A stretch of DNA of 64,000 nt from Shinella zoogloeoides (lineage in GTDB: Bacteria; Pseudomonadota; Alphaproteobacteria; Rhizobiales; Rhizobiaceae). This document shows, piece by piece, positions 15,682-24,156 of the stretch (positions are counted from its first letter, which is position 1; each line of letters begins with the position of its first letter). Position numbers and translations under genes: made by a program. The notes under the pieces are model-generated. The model saw only the letters and a list, made by a program, of their open reading frames with translations. It was not told where the DNA came from and made no database searches. The stretch is taken from contig NZ_CP131131.1 of the NCBI RefSeq assembly GCF_033705735.1, positions 1,736,001 through 1,800,000 on the forward strand, given 5' to 3'.

Positions 15682-16140
15682 TCATGCATCCGCCGCGCGG
15701 GCGGCGAGGCCCATGTGCCGGCGCACCGCTGCAAAACCCGTTTCGTAAATGCCTTCGCCGACCATCGCGGCAAGCGCTGCCTCCTCGCCCGCCGGCGTGT
15801 CGAAGCGCGATTGCCATTCCCAGAAGGTCAGGTCGCCATCCGTCACCGGCGTCAGCCGCACATGGGCGACGTAGTTGAGCAACGGCACCGGCGTATCCAG
15901 CAGGCAATAGCTGAAGGCCATGTCCATGTCGGAGAGCGTCAGAAGCTGTTCACGCAGCTCGGAACCGTCCGCCAGATGGAAGCGGCGGACGCAGCCGACA
16001 CGGTCGAACGGCTGCCCGCGCTCGATCTGGCTGTCGGCGACGGCCGGGTGCCAGCGGTCATGGCCGTTGAAATCGCGCAGGACCTCCCAGACCGCCTCGA
16101 CGGGCGCCTCCAGAACGGTGCTCTTGACGATCTTCACCAT
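15682..16140 (-). CDS. SRPBCC-fold protein (MxaD/polyketide-cyclase-2-like), copy 1
   Basis: A 152-residue START/Bet v1-type protein with the family opening 'STVLEAPVEAVWEVLRDFNGHDRWHP'-like pattern (a helix-grip cavity protein that binds hydrophobic ligands) and 'RVGCVRRFHLADG'. It is closely similar to the next gene along the chain, so the two are tandem duplicates. CoxG, which lies in cox clusters, belongs to the same superfamily, but these copies lack its C-terminal membrane anchor. They may bind the hydrophobic substrate or a product of the hydroxylase. Confidence 0.78.
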   Translation of the reverse strand: MVKIVKSTVLEAPVEAVWEVLRDFNGHDRWHPAVADSQIERGQPFDRVGCVRRFHLADGSELREQLLTLSDMDMAFSYCLLDTPVPLLNYVAHVRLTPVTDGDLTFWEWQSRFDTPAGEEAALAAMVGEGIYETGFAAVRRHMGLAARAADA

Positions 16141-16143
16141 CGC

Positions 16144-16584
16144 TCAGCGGCTCCCGAAATGACGCTTCAGCGCATCGAAGCCGCCCTGGAAGACATTGGT
16201 GCCGATGCCGTTGACGAGGTCTTCCGCCACCTCCGGCTCGCAGTCGAATTCGGCGGTCCATTCGGCGAAGGTCCGCTCGCCGTCCGTCACCGGCGTCAGC
16301 CGGAGATTGGCGACATAGTTCGTCAGGGGCATCGGGCTTTCGAGGATCGCGTAGGTGCAGAACATGTCGTAGTCGGAAAGCCCGAGCAGCTTCTCGCGGA
16401 TGCGGTCGCCGTTCTGCAGATGAAAGTCGCGCACGCAGCCGATCCTGTCGGAAGGCTCGCCGTTCTCGATGCGGTTGTCGCGGATGCGCGGGTGCCAGCG
16501 CGGCAGGCCGTTGAAGTCGCGCACGCGCTCCCAGACCTTGGCGGCCGGGGCGTCGATGACGCTGGAAACGAACACTCTTGCCAT
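16144..16584 (-). CDS. SRPBCC-fold protein (MxaD/polyketide-cyclase-2-like), copy 2
   Basis: A 146-residue protein sharing the whole domain pattern with the gene 3 bp downstream: 'VWERVRDFNGLPRWHP', 'DRIGCVRDFHLQNG', 'NYVANLRLTPVTDGERTFAEW' against the equivalent segments there. The conserved core between the two (Trp-His-Pro, Gly-Cys-Val-Arg, Leu-Thr-Pro-Val-Thr-Asp-Gly) argues for recent duplication or a heterodimer. No membrane anchor. It starts 12 bp after the flotillin-like gene. Confidence 0.78.
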   Translation of the reverse strand: MARVFVSSVIDAPAAKVWERVRDFNGLPRWHPRIRDNRIENGEPSDRIGCVRDFHLQNGDRIREKLLGLSDYDMFCTYAILESPMPLTNYVANLRLTPVTDGERTFAEWTAEFDCEPEVAEDLVNGIGTNVFQGGFDALKRHFGSR

Positions 16585-16596
16585 GTCGGGCGCCCC

Positions 16597-19227
16597 TTAC
16601 TTCTTGCCGTCGGAGGCCGGGCCGGCCGGCTTGCCGCCGCCCGCCTTGGGCGCCGTATCCTTGGCGATACGCTGCATGTCGGAGGCCTCCCGGATGAGCC
16701 CGCCCATCTTGGCGAGCGAGCCGCCCTCGATGCCGATGTCGGAGAGGAGATTGTCGATCAGCGGCGCCTGCACGCGGTAGCGCAGCGCCGATTCGATCAC
16801 CTCGTCGGTGGGGCTGCGCAGCGTCCCGGCATCGCCGTTCGCCCCGCCCATGCCGCCGAGCGACATGATGCGGATGTCGTTGATCTTCTCCAGCGGCTTG
16901 ACGGAGGCCGCCACGATGCCCTCGGCATGCTCCAGCAGCTTCTGCCGGAAGATCGAGTAGCGGGCCTCGTCGGAGAGCACGTTCTCCGCCTCGTTGAGCA
17001 GCTTCTGCGCCTCGGCCTCGACGGCGCGGCGCACCTTCTCGGCCTCGGCGGCGATGCGCTTTTCCTGCGCCAGCTTCTCGGCCATGACGAGATCGACATT
17101 CTTGCGGCGCTTGGCCTCTTCGGTCTCGCGGGTGGTGCGGATCTGCTCCTCCGCTTCGGCGGCGCGGGCACGGGCGAGGTCCGCTTCCGCGCGGGCGGCG
17201 GATTCGTCGAGTGACTTCTTGTAGATCGCGATGGCTTTTTCCATCAGGGCGTTCTCGATCTCGCGCTCGCGCTCGACCTCCAGCTTGCGGCGATCGCGCT
17301 CCTGGCCGATGCGGGCCTCGTCGAGGCCGCGCTCGGAGGCGATGCGGCTGCGCTCGACCTCTTCGCGCGACGCGATCTCCGCCTCCTGCAGGGCCTGCGT
17401 GCGGGCGATTTCCAGCTGTTCTATGGCGCGGCGGCGCTCGAGGCGGGCTGCTTCGACGGCCCGGTCGCGGGCGATCTCGGCGGTCTCGACCTCCAGCTTG
17501 GCGCTGATCTCGGCCTGACGGACCTTGGCGTCGGCATCGGCGCGCTCGGACTTGCGCACGGCGAGCTTGATGACGCGGGTCTCCTCCGCCTCCTCGATCT
17601 CGCGCTTGCGCACGATATCGGAGACTTCGCGGGCGGCGGCCGAAGCGATGCGCTCCTTCTCCAGCGCCAGTTCCGTCACGATCCGCTCGCGCTCGATGGC
17701 CTCGCGGCGCTTGATCTCGGCCTCTTCCAGCGCTTTGTCGCGCTCGATCTGGCGGTTGCGCACGTCCTGGTCGGACGCAATGCGCCCGGCCTCCAGCCGC
17801 GCCTGCTGCTCGATGCGGGCCTTCTCGACCTCCTCGTTCGCGACGATCTCGGCGGCGGAGACCGTCCTGGTGCGCAGGATTTCCCGCTGGCGGACATCCT
17901 CGTCGGAGGCGATGCGCTCGCTGGCGATCTGCTTTTCCTGTGCGATACGGGCGGCTTCCGTCGCCTGGGCGGCGGCGATCTCCGCCTCCTCGATGGCGCG
18001 CTGGCTGGAAATCTCCTGCGCCTTGGTCTCCTCGTCCTTGCGGATGCGGGCCTCGGCGACCTTGCGCTCCTGCTCGATGCGGGCACGCTCGGTCGCTTCG
18101 CGCGCGGCGATCTCGGCGCGCTGGATGGCGGCCTGCCGCTCGATTTCCCGCGCCTGCGTGTCGCCCTCGTTGGCGATGCGCGCCTCGGCGACGGAGCGCT
18201 CCTGAAGGATACGCGCCTTCTCGATTTCCTCGCGCAGCACAATCTCCGCCGTCTCGACACTGCGCTGGCGCTCGATCTCGCGCTGGCGGATTTCGCGCTC
18301 GGCGGCAATGCGCGCCTCGGCGATGGAATGCTCATTGGCGATGCGATTCTTCTCGATGGCCTCGCGGGCCTGAATCTGGGCGCTCTCGGCCTCCGTCTCA
18401 CGCTCGGCGCGCTCGCGGGTGAGCTGCGCGCGCTGCTGGGCGCGGCGGAACTCGACGTCGCGTTCCTGCTCCAGCCGGGCCTCCTCGCTCGCCCGTTCGA
18501 TCTCCAGCGACTGCTTTTCGGCTTCCAGGTTGCGGGCCCGGATCTGGATGATCGAATCCTGCTCGATATCGTTGCGCAGCTTGCGGCGCGTCTCGATGAC
18601 CTGGATGAGCGAGGTAAGGCCTTCCGCGTCGAAGCGGTTGGACGGGTTGAAATATTGCAGCTCCGTCTGGTCGATATCCTTGATGGCGACGGATTCGAGC
18701 TCGAGGCCGTTCTTGGAAAGCCCCTCCTGCGCCAGTTCGTTCACGCGGCGCACGAATTCGGCGCGCTGCTCGTGGATTTCGTCCATGGCCATCTCGGCCG
18801 AGACGGCGCGAAGGGCGGATTCGAACTTGCCCGAAAGGAGGGAGTGCAGGTTCTCGGCCTCAAGCGTGCGGCGGCCGAGCGTCGAGGCCGCGATCGACAC
18901 GGCGTCCCTGGAGGGCCGGACGCGGACATAGAATTCCGCCTCCACGTCGACCCGCATCCGGTCCTTGGTGATCAGCGCGCTGTCCCTGTTGCGGGCGATC
19001 TCCAGCGGCAGCGTGTTCATGTTGACCGGCGTGATGTCGTGGATGATCGGCCAGACGAAAGCGCCACCATCGATCACCACCTTCTCGCCGAGAAAACCCG
19101 TCCTGACGAAGGCGATTTCCTTGGTGGAGCGGCGGTAGAGCCAGTTCATCACCACATAGACGATGGCGATGACGATGACCGCCAGAATGAGCCAAAGGAT
19201 GAGCTGGCCGATCATTTGCCCAGTCAT
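16597..19227 (-). CDS. giant flotillin-like (SPFH/YqiK type) membrane protein with tandem coiled-coil repeats
   Basis: An 876-residue protein. Residues ~5-28 form one N-terminal membrane helix. Residues ~30-230 form an SPFH/flotillin domain ('RVDVEAEFYVRVRPS', 'ELESVAIKDIDQTEL'). Residues ~230-680 form a very long Glu/Arg/Ala/Ile coiled coil and ~680-850 a flotillin C-terminal region ('EKLAQEKRIAAEAEKV', 'INDIRIMSLGG'). Ordinary bacterial flotillins are about 500-550 residues, so the coiled coil is greatly expanded. It contains six back-to-back 44-residue units (residues 284-547). Flotillins organise membrane microdomains and hold protein complexes. Its place between transporter and oxidoreductase genes suggests a scaffold for this pathway, which is inference. 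Confidence 0.87.
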   Translation of the reverse strand: MTGQMIGQLILWLILAVIVIAIVYVVMNWLYRRSTKEIAFVRTGFLGEKVVIDGGAFVWPIIHDITPVNMNTLPLEIARNRDSALITKDRMRVDVEAEFYVRVRPSRDAVSIAASTLGRRTLEAENLHSLLSGKFESALRAVSAEMAMDEIHEQRAEFVRRVNELAQEGLSKNGLELESVAIKDIDQTELQYFNPSNRFDAEGLTSLIQVIETRRKLRNDIEQDSIIQIRARNLEAEKQSLEIERASEEARLEQERDVEFRRAQQRAQLTRERAERETEAESAQIQAREAIEKNRIANEHSIAEARIAAEREIRQREIERQRSVETAEIVLREEIEKARILQERSVAEARIANEGDTQAREIERQAAIQRAEIAAREATERARIEQERKVAEARIRKDEETKAQEISSQRAIEEAEIAAAQATEAARIAQEKQIASERIASDEDVRQREILRTRTVSAAEIVANEEVEKARIEQQARLEAGRIASDQDVRNRQIERDKALEEAEIKRREAIERERIVTELALEKERIASAAAREVSDIVRKREIEEAEETRVIKLAVRKSERADADAKVRQAEISAKLEVETAEIARDRAVEAARLERRRAIEQLEIARTQALQEAEIASREEVERSRIASERGLDEARIGQERDRRKLEVEREREIENALMEKAIAIYKKSLDESAARAEADLARARAAEAEEQIRTTRETEEAKRRKNVDLVMAEKLAQEKRIAAEAEKVRRAVEAEAQKLLNEAENVLSDEARYSIFRQKLLEHAEGIVAASVKPLEKINDIRIMSLGGMGGANGDAGTLRSPTDEVIESALRYRVQAPLIDNLLSDIGIEGGSLAKMGGLIREASDMQRIAKDTAPKAGGGKPAGPASDGKK
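17587..18378 (-). repeat. six tandem 132-bp units coding for 44-residue hendecad coiled-coil repeats
   Basis: Residues 284-547 of the flotillin-like protein divide without gaps into six 44-residue units. All but the first open with Glu-Ile and each has Arg-Ile or a near variant at positions 12-13 and Arg-Ile at 23-24. Since 44 is four times 11, the heptad is replaced by a hendecad (11-residue) coiled-coil period. A seventh unit of exactly 44 residues recurs at about 617-660 after a 36- and a 33-residue irregular stretch. Confidence 0.85.
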
Positions 19228-19264
19228 GACTGTCCTCCCATGAAACGCAGCGCCGAAACCATGC

Positions 19265-20095
19265 TCAGCGTCCCCTTATCTTCTTGAATGCTCGGGTCTG
19301 TTCGGTAAGCGCCACCTCTACCGGCAGCCGCTCCATGGAGGAGGCGCCGTAGAAGCCGTGGCAATTGTCCGTGTTCTTCAGGATGAATTCGGCGTCCTCG
19401 GGCGTTGCCACCGGCCCGCCATGGACGAGGATCATCACGTCGCTGTTGACCTTCAGCGCCGCCTCGGCCCAGCGGTTGACCAGCGCCGGACATTCGGAAA
19501 GCCTGAGCGCCGTCTCCGCGCCGACGGAGCCGCCCGTCGTCAGCCCCATATGGCAGACGACGATGTCGGCCCCCGCCGCCGCCATGGCTGCCGCTTCGTC
19601 CTCGTTGAAGACATAGGGCGTCGTCAGCATGTCGAACCCGCGGGCCTTGGCGATCATGTCGACCTCCAGCCCGTAGGACATGCCCGTTTCTTCCAAATTG
19701 GCGCGGAACGTACCGTCGATCAGCCCGACCGTCGGAAAGTTCTGCACGCCGGAAAAGCCGATGCGTTTCAGCTCCGGCAGGAAGACGTCCATCAGCCGGA
19801 ACGGATCCGTGCCATTGACGCCGGCAAGGACGGGGGTATGCCTCACCACCGGCAGGACTTCGGAGGCCATGTCCATAACGATGCCGTTGGCGTCGCCATA
19901 GGCGAGAAGCCCGGCGAGCGAACCGCGACCGGCCATGCGGTAGCGGCCGGAATTGTAGATGACGATGAGGTCGATGCCGCCGGCCTCCTCGCATTTCGCC
20001 GAAACGCCGGTACCCGCGCCGCCGCCGATGATCGGCTCGCCCCGGTCGATCATGCCGCGGAACTTCTCAAGGATGGCGCTGCGCGCGATGGCCAT
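19265..20095 (-). CDS. TIM-barrel 'phosphoenolpyruvate hydrolase-like' protein (Tm-1 C-terminal-domain type)
   Basis: A 276-residue TIM-barrel protein of the family named for PEP hydrolase ('[19 protein letters not shown]', '[11 protein letters not shown]', 'FPTVGLIDG', '[16 protein letters not shown]'). In plants the same domain is the C-terminal half of the tomato mosaic virus resistance protein Tm-1, whose N-terminal half is UPF0261. Here UPF0261 is coded by the gene directly upstream. True biochemical activity of the bacterial proteins is unsettled. I chose the ATG at 20095 because GAGGAG lies 6 nt upstream. The ATG at 20101 would overlap the upstream stop codon but sits on the ribosome-binding site. 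Confidence 0.8.
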   Translation of the reverse strand: MAIARSAILEKFRGMIDRGEPIIGGGAGTGVSAKCEEAGGIDLIVIYNSGRYRMAGRGSLAGLLAYGDANGIVMDMASEVLPVVRHTPVLAGVNGTDPFRLMDVFLPELKRIGFSGVQNFPTVGLIDGTFRANLEETGMSYGLEVDMIAKARGFDMLTTPYVFNEDEAAAMAAAGADIVVCHMGLTTGGSVGAETALRLSECPALVNRWAEAALKVNSDVMILVHGGPVATPEDAEFILKNTDNCHGFYGASSMERLPVEVALTEQTRAFKKIRGR

Positions 20096-20097
20096 GG

Positions 20098-22287
20098 TCA
20101 TCTCCTCGTCTTGCTGGCACGCGGGCGGCTCGTGCCGTGAAGGGCGCGGAAGGCGCGCACGATCTCGTCGGCGAAGGCCGCGTCGTTGATATTGTGGGGC
20201 ATGCGGATGAGCTGGCGGTTCGCCGTCTGCCGCACCGTCTCCTCCAGCGTGCGGAACAGCGCCTCGTCCGCCGCCTTGTCGTGGAAGGGCTGGCCCAGCC
20301 TGTCGAGCGCGGAAACGCCGCCCTCCGGCAGGTAGAAGCGCACCGGCGCCTCCATCTCGTTGAGCCGCGCGCCGATGAAGCGCGCCATCTCGACATTCTC
20401 GGCAACGCTGGTGCGCATGAGCGTGACCTGCGGATTGTGCTTGTAGAAAAGCCGCCCGCGGTACTTTTCCGGCACCGTCTCGGGCGGGCCGAAATTGACC
20501 ATGTCGAGCGCGCCGACCGAGCCGATATAGGGCATGCGCCTGCGGATCATCGCGCCGAAGCGGTCCGGCCCTGCCGGGAAGATGCCGCCAGCGACCATGT
20601 CGCAGATCTCCGTCGTCGTGATGTCGAGGACGCCGGCGATCAGCCCGCTGTCGACGAGGCTTTCCATCGATTGCCCGCCGATGCCCGTGGCATGGAAGAC
20701 GAGACAATCGTAGTCGTCCTTCAACTGCGCCGTGATCTGCTGGACGGCCGGCGTGGTGACGCCGAACATGGTGAGCCCGATCGCGGGCCGTACATCGGCC
20801 GGCACCGGCTTGCGGGCCGCGGCAAGACGCGGCTTCACCATTCCGGCCAGCGCATGGGCGCCGTTGGCGAGGATCGTGCGCGTGATCGAGTTCAGGCCCT
20901 GCACATCCGCCACCGAATGCATCATGACGATATCGGATGCGCCGACATATTTGCGCACGTCGCTCGAGGCGACCGTCGAGATCATCACCTTGGGAATGCC
21001 GACCGGCAGCGCGCGCATGGCGGGCGTCGCCATCGCCGTTCCGCCGGAGCCGGCGGCGCTGATGACGCCGACGATCTCGCCCCGGCTCTTCACCCAGCGC
21101 TCGAAGGCGAGCGTCATACCGGCGACGGAGGTGCCACGATCCTCGGTGAAGACGCCGCTGGCGCCGCGCGGATGGAAGGCCGCGATCTGGTGGGCGGGAA
21201 TATCCGCGCCGGAATGACGGCCGGAGGTGGAAAGATCGGCAAGGCGCACCGCCAGCCCCTCGGCCTTCAGGAGATCGCGGATGAAACGCAGCTCCTCGCC
21301 CTTGGTATCGAGCGTGCCGGCCACCAGCACCACCGGCTCGCCGGCCGGGCTCAGCGGCCGCAGTTCCGCCGCGTCCGCCGGCGCGAGCGGCCCGTCGCTG
21401 ACGAGCCGGGCGGACTGTTCGAGGACCCGCACCGGCACCGGCTGCGACCAGCGCGTCGGCGTCACCGGATTGGACATGTAGAGCTTGCGCTGCTTCGCGG
21501 GCGCGCGCGGCGCCGCTTCCTCCGACACCGCGCCCTTCTCTTCGGGCTCGGCCTCATGGCCGTGGCGACCGACGCCGAGCAGACGCTGCTGGAGGTCCCG
21601 GTCGCCGGCAAGCTGCGCCGCATCCGCCACGCGGTTGATGCGGCCGTTGACCATGATCGCCACCTTTTCCGCGACGCGGGTGGCAACGCCGATATTCTGC
21701 TCGATGACGAGCACGTCGATGTCGCCTTCCTCGCCGAGGCGCACCAGCATTTCGGCGACCTGCGCGACGATCACCGGCGCAAGGCCCTCCGTCGGCTCGT
21801 CCATGACGAGCAGCTTCGGATTGAGGAGCAGGGCGCGGGCGATGGCGAGCATCTGCTGCTCGCCGCCGGAAAGCTGGCCGCCACCATTGCCCTTGCGTTC
21901 GGCAAGGCGCGGGAAGGTCGAATAGATGCGCTCGACGGTCCAGGCGCCCTTGTTCGAGCCGACCAGCTTCAGGTGCTCGTCGACCGACAGCGAGCGCCAG
22001 AGCCGCCGGCCCTGCGGCACGTAGCCGATCCCGAGGCGGGCGATGTCGGCGGGGTTGCGGCCGCACAGCTCCTGCCCGTTGAAGCGGATGGACCCGCCGG
22101 AGGACGGCACGAGGCCCATGATCGCCTTGCACAGCGTCGTCTTGCCCATGCCGTTGCGGCCGACGACCGAGAGCACGCCGCCCGGCAGCGTCAGGTCGAC
22201 GCCCTGCAGGGCGTGGGAAGAACCGTAATAGACGTTGAGCCCCCGGATATCGAGCGTCGGGGCGGCGGGGCGGTTGCGGTCAACCAT
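20098..22287 (-). CDS. fusion: LivF-type ABC ATPase + UPF0261/Tm-1-like ATP-binding domain
   Basis: A 729-residue fusion. Residues 1-~242 are a complete LivF ATPase: Walker A 'GRNGMGKTT' (43-51), signature 'LSGGE' (139-143), Walker B 'LLVMDEP' (159-165). After a charged, Pro/Ala-rich linker (~245-315), residues ~318-729 are a full UPF0261 domain ('[16 protein letters not shown]', '[25 protein letters not shown]', '[16 protein letters not shown]'). The linker has an in-frame Met271 but no ribosome-binding site, so translation as one chain is likely. The transporter energy subunit is thus tied to a presumed nucleotide-binding catabolic or signalling domain. It overlaps livG by 8 nt. Confidence 0.88.
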   Translation of the reverse strand: MVDRNRPAAPTLDIRGLNVYYGSSHALQGVDLTLPGGVLSVVGRNGMGKTTLCKAIMGLVPSSGGSIRFNGQELCGRNPADIARLGIGYVPQGRRLWRSLSVDEHLKLVGSNKGAWTVERIYSTFPRLAERKGNGGGQLSGGEQQMLAIARALLLNPKLLVMDEPTEGLAPVIVAQVAEMLVRLGEEGDIDVLVIEQNIGVATRVAEKVAIMVNGRINRVADAAQLAGDRDLQQRLLGVGRHGHEAEPEEKGAVSEEAAPRAPAKQRKLYMSNPVTPTRWSQPVPVRVLEQSARLVSDGPLAPADAAELRPLSPAGEPVVLVAGTLDTKGEELRFIRDLLKAEGLAVRLADLSTSGRHSGADIPAHQIAAFHPRGASGVFTEDRGTSVAGMTLAFERWVKSRGEIVGVISAAGSGGTAMATPAMRALPVGIPKVMISTVASSDVRKYVGASDIVMMHSVADVQGLNSITRTILANGAHALAGMVKPRLAAARKPVPADVRPAIGLTMFGVTTPAVQQITAQLKDDYDCLVFHATGIGGQSMESLVDSGLIAGVLDITTTEICDMVAGGIFPAGPDRFGAMIRRRMPYIGSVGALDMVNFGPPETVPEKYRGRLFYKHNPQVTLMRTSVAENVEMARFIGARLNEMEAPVRFYLPEGGVSALDRLGQPFHDKAADEALFRTLEETVRQTANRQLIRMPHNINDAAFADEIVRAFRALHGTSRPRASKTRR

Positions 22288-23071
22288 GGCCGAGGCCCCC
22301 GCCGAGATAGAGGGCCTGCACTTCCGGATCGCTCTCGATCTCGCTCGGCCGCCCCTCCTTGAAGATGCGGCCGTTGTGCATCATCGTCACGCTCTCGCTG
22401 ACGCGGAGCGCCACATCCATGTCGTGCTCGATGACAATATAGCCGATATGGGACGGCAGGCCGGTCAGGATCTCGACCAGCTCCTGCCGCTCGGTCGGCG
22501 AGAGGCCGGCGGCCGGCTCGTCGAAGAGGATGAAGCGCGGCGCGCCGGCAAGCGCCAGCGCGATTTCAAGCTGGCGCTGCTGGCCGTAAGAGAGCTCGGC
22601 GACCTTCGTTTCCCGGACATCGAAGAGGTGGACGGCGGCGGCGAGCTGCTCGGCCGATTGCACCAGCGCATCGCTGCGGCGCGGGCGGATCATCGAGAAG
22701 CGGCCGCGCGAGACGCCGGCACAGGCGAGATAGATGTTGTCGATCACGCTGAGGCCGGTGAAGAGCAGAGAGATCTGGTAGGTGCGGCGCAGGCCCCGGC
22801 GGATACGCTCGTAGGCGGGAAAGCCCGTCACGTCCTCGCCGAAGAGCCGGATCGTGCCGGACGTCGGCAGGAAATCGCCGGTGATGCAGTTGAAAAGCGT
22901 CGTCTTGCCCGCGCCGTTTGAGCCGAGCACGGCGCGCCGCTCGCCCGGCCGCACAGTCAGGGATATGTCGGTGAGCGCGGCAAGCGCGCCGAACATGCGG
23001 GTGACGCCGCGCAGTTCCAGCGCATTGGCCGTACCGGCCGCGGAGAGACGTTCTGCGACGCTGGCGGCCAT
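22280..23071 (-). CDS. livG: LivG-type ABC transporter ATP-binding protein
   Basis: A 263-residue ATPase with Walker A 'GSNGAGKTT', the variant signature 'LSYGQQRQLEIA', Walker B 'FILFDEP' and the switch His in 'VIEHDM'. It belongs to the branched-chain amino acid (HAAT) class, which in rhizobia also carries amides, urea and aromatic acids. The ATG at 23071 shares one base with the livM stop (TGATG). Confidence 0.9.
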   Translation of the reverse strand: MAASVAERLSAAGTANALELRGVTRMFGALAALTDISLTVRPGERRAVLGSNGAGKTTLFNCITGDFLPTSGTIRLFGEDVTGFPAYERIRRGLRRTYQISLLFTGLSVIDNIYLACAGVSRGRFSMIRPRRSDALVQSAEQLAAAVHLFDVRETKVAELSYGQQRQLEIALALAGAPRFILFDEPAAGLSPTERQELVEILTGLPSHIGYIVIEHDMDVALRVSESVTMMHNGRIFKEGRPSEIESDPEVQALYLGGGLGHG

Positions 23072-24156
23072 CAGGGCTTGCCTCCCCTGTCGCCCGTCAG
23101 CGATGACGCCGAGGTCAGCCATTGGCGGAAGCGCGGCCAGAGGCCGAGAATGCCATCCGGCGACCAGAAGACGATGGCGAGGAACGTCAGCCCGACGAGG
23201 AGCTGGAAGCGCTCGCCGGGAATGCCCAGGGAAACGAGGATGTCCAGCGCGAAGGTGCGGATCGTCACGAAGATGAGCGCGCCGATGAACGGCCCGACCG
23301 GATGACGCATGCCGCCGATGACCGCGATGACGAGGATATCGATCGCCGGGCCGATCGCCACCGTTCCGGGCGAGACCTGGGCGTTCAGCCAGACGAGCAG
23401 GATGCCGGCGACGGCGGCGATGAAGCTGGCGAAGGCATAGGCCGCGATGCGGTGGGCGGTGACATTGTAGCCGAGCGCGGCCATGCGGCGCGGGTTGTCC
23501 CGCACGCCCTGCAGGGCAAGGCCGAACGGCGCGCGCGACACATAGACGACGAGGAAATAGGCAAGCGTCGCAAAGCCGAGCGTCAGGTAGTAGATCGGCA
23601 CCGGCTGGCGCCAGTCGACGCCGAAGAGCTGCGGCGGCAGGACCTGGTTGAAGCCGTTGAAGCCGTTGAAGATCGTGTAGTTCTGGCGGACGAAGTAGAA
23701 GAAGGCGGTGGCGATCGCCAGCGTAATCATGATCGTGTATATGCCCTCCGTCCGCACGGCGAGCGCACCGACGATACTGCCGAAGGCGACGGCGATCACG
23801 AGGGCGGCAGGCACGGCCAGCCACCAGGGCCAGCCGAGGCTCACTTGCGGCACGCCCGACATGCCGAACACGGCCACCATGTAGGCGGCGAGCCCCGCGA
23901 CGGCCATCTGCGACAGGCTGACCATGCCGCCATAGCCACCGAGGAACATCAGCGACAGCCCGACCATGCCGAGGATGAAGGCCCAGCCGAAGATCTGGAA
24001 CAGCACGAAGCTGTTGGCGACGACCGGCATCAGGACGAGGATGAAGCCGACGCACCAGTAGCGCCAGGGAATGTTGGCGGGCCCCGACAAAGCCGGTTGC
24101 CGGTGGGGACGGCCTGCCGCATCGGTGCGGCTGACGAACTGGTCGATGGGCGCCAT
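23071..24156 (-). CDS. livM: LivM-type ABC transporter permease
   Basis: A 361-residue permease with about nine membrane helices and the family cytoplasmic loop 'ALQGVRDNPRRMAALGYNV', which contacts the ATPases. The start at 24156 (MAPIDQ) is chosen because it overlaps the livH stop by one base. The open frame continues upstream only as a shadow of livH. Confidence 0.9.
   Translation of the reverse strand: MAPIDQFVSRTDAAGRPHRQPALSGPANIPWRYWCVGFILVLMPVVANSFVLFQIFGWAFILGMVGLSLMFLGGYGGMVSLSQMAVAGLAAYMVAVFGMSGVPQVSLGWPWWLAVPAALVIAVAFGSIVGALAVRTEGIYTIMITLAIATAFFYFVRQNYTIFNGFNGFNQVLPPQLFGVDWRQPVPIYYLTLGFATLAYFLVVYVSRAPFGLALQGVRDNPRRMAALGYNVTAHRIAAYAFASFIAAVAGILLVWLNAQVSPGTVAIGPAIDILVIAVIGGMRHPVGPFIGALIFVTIRTFALDILVSLGIPGERFQLLVGLTFLAIVFWSPDGILGLWPRFRQWLTSASSLTGDRGGKP

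Noticed and set aside
9696..16584. Carbon monoxide dehydrogenase (cox) operon
   Set aside because: Gene order and CoxD/CoxE resemble cox clusters, but the large-subunit loop reads AMRGFG and not the AYRCSFR of form I CO dehydrogenase, and catabolic hydrolases surround it.
17587..18378. CRISPR array or satellite DNA in the repeated region of the flotillin-like gene
   Set aside because: The 132-bp periodicity is diverged in DNA and stays in frame, coding for coiled-coil units. There are no conserved repeats with unique spacers.
20137..22362. Long plus-strand open frame (741 codons) antisense to the LivF-UPF0261 gene
   Set aside because: Composition is His/Arg/Asp-rich with no domain motif, an expected shadow in GC-rich DNA, while the minus strand has complete ABC and UPF0261 motifs.
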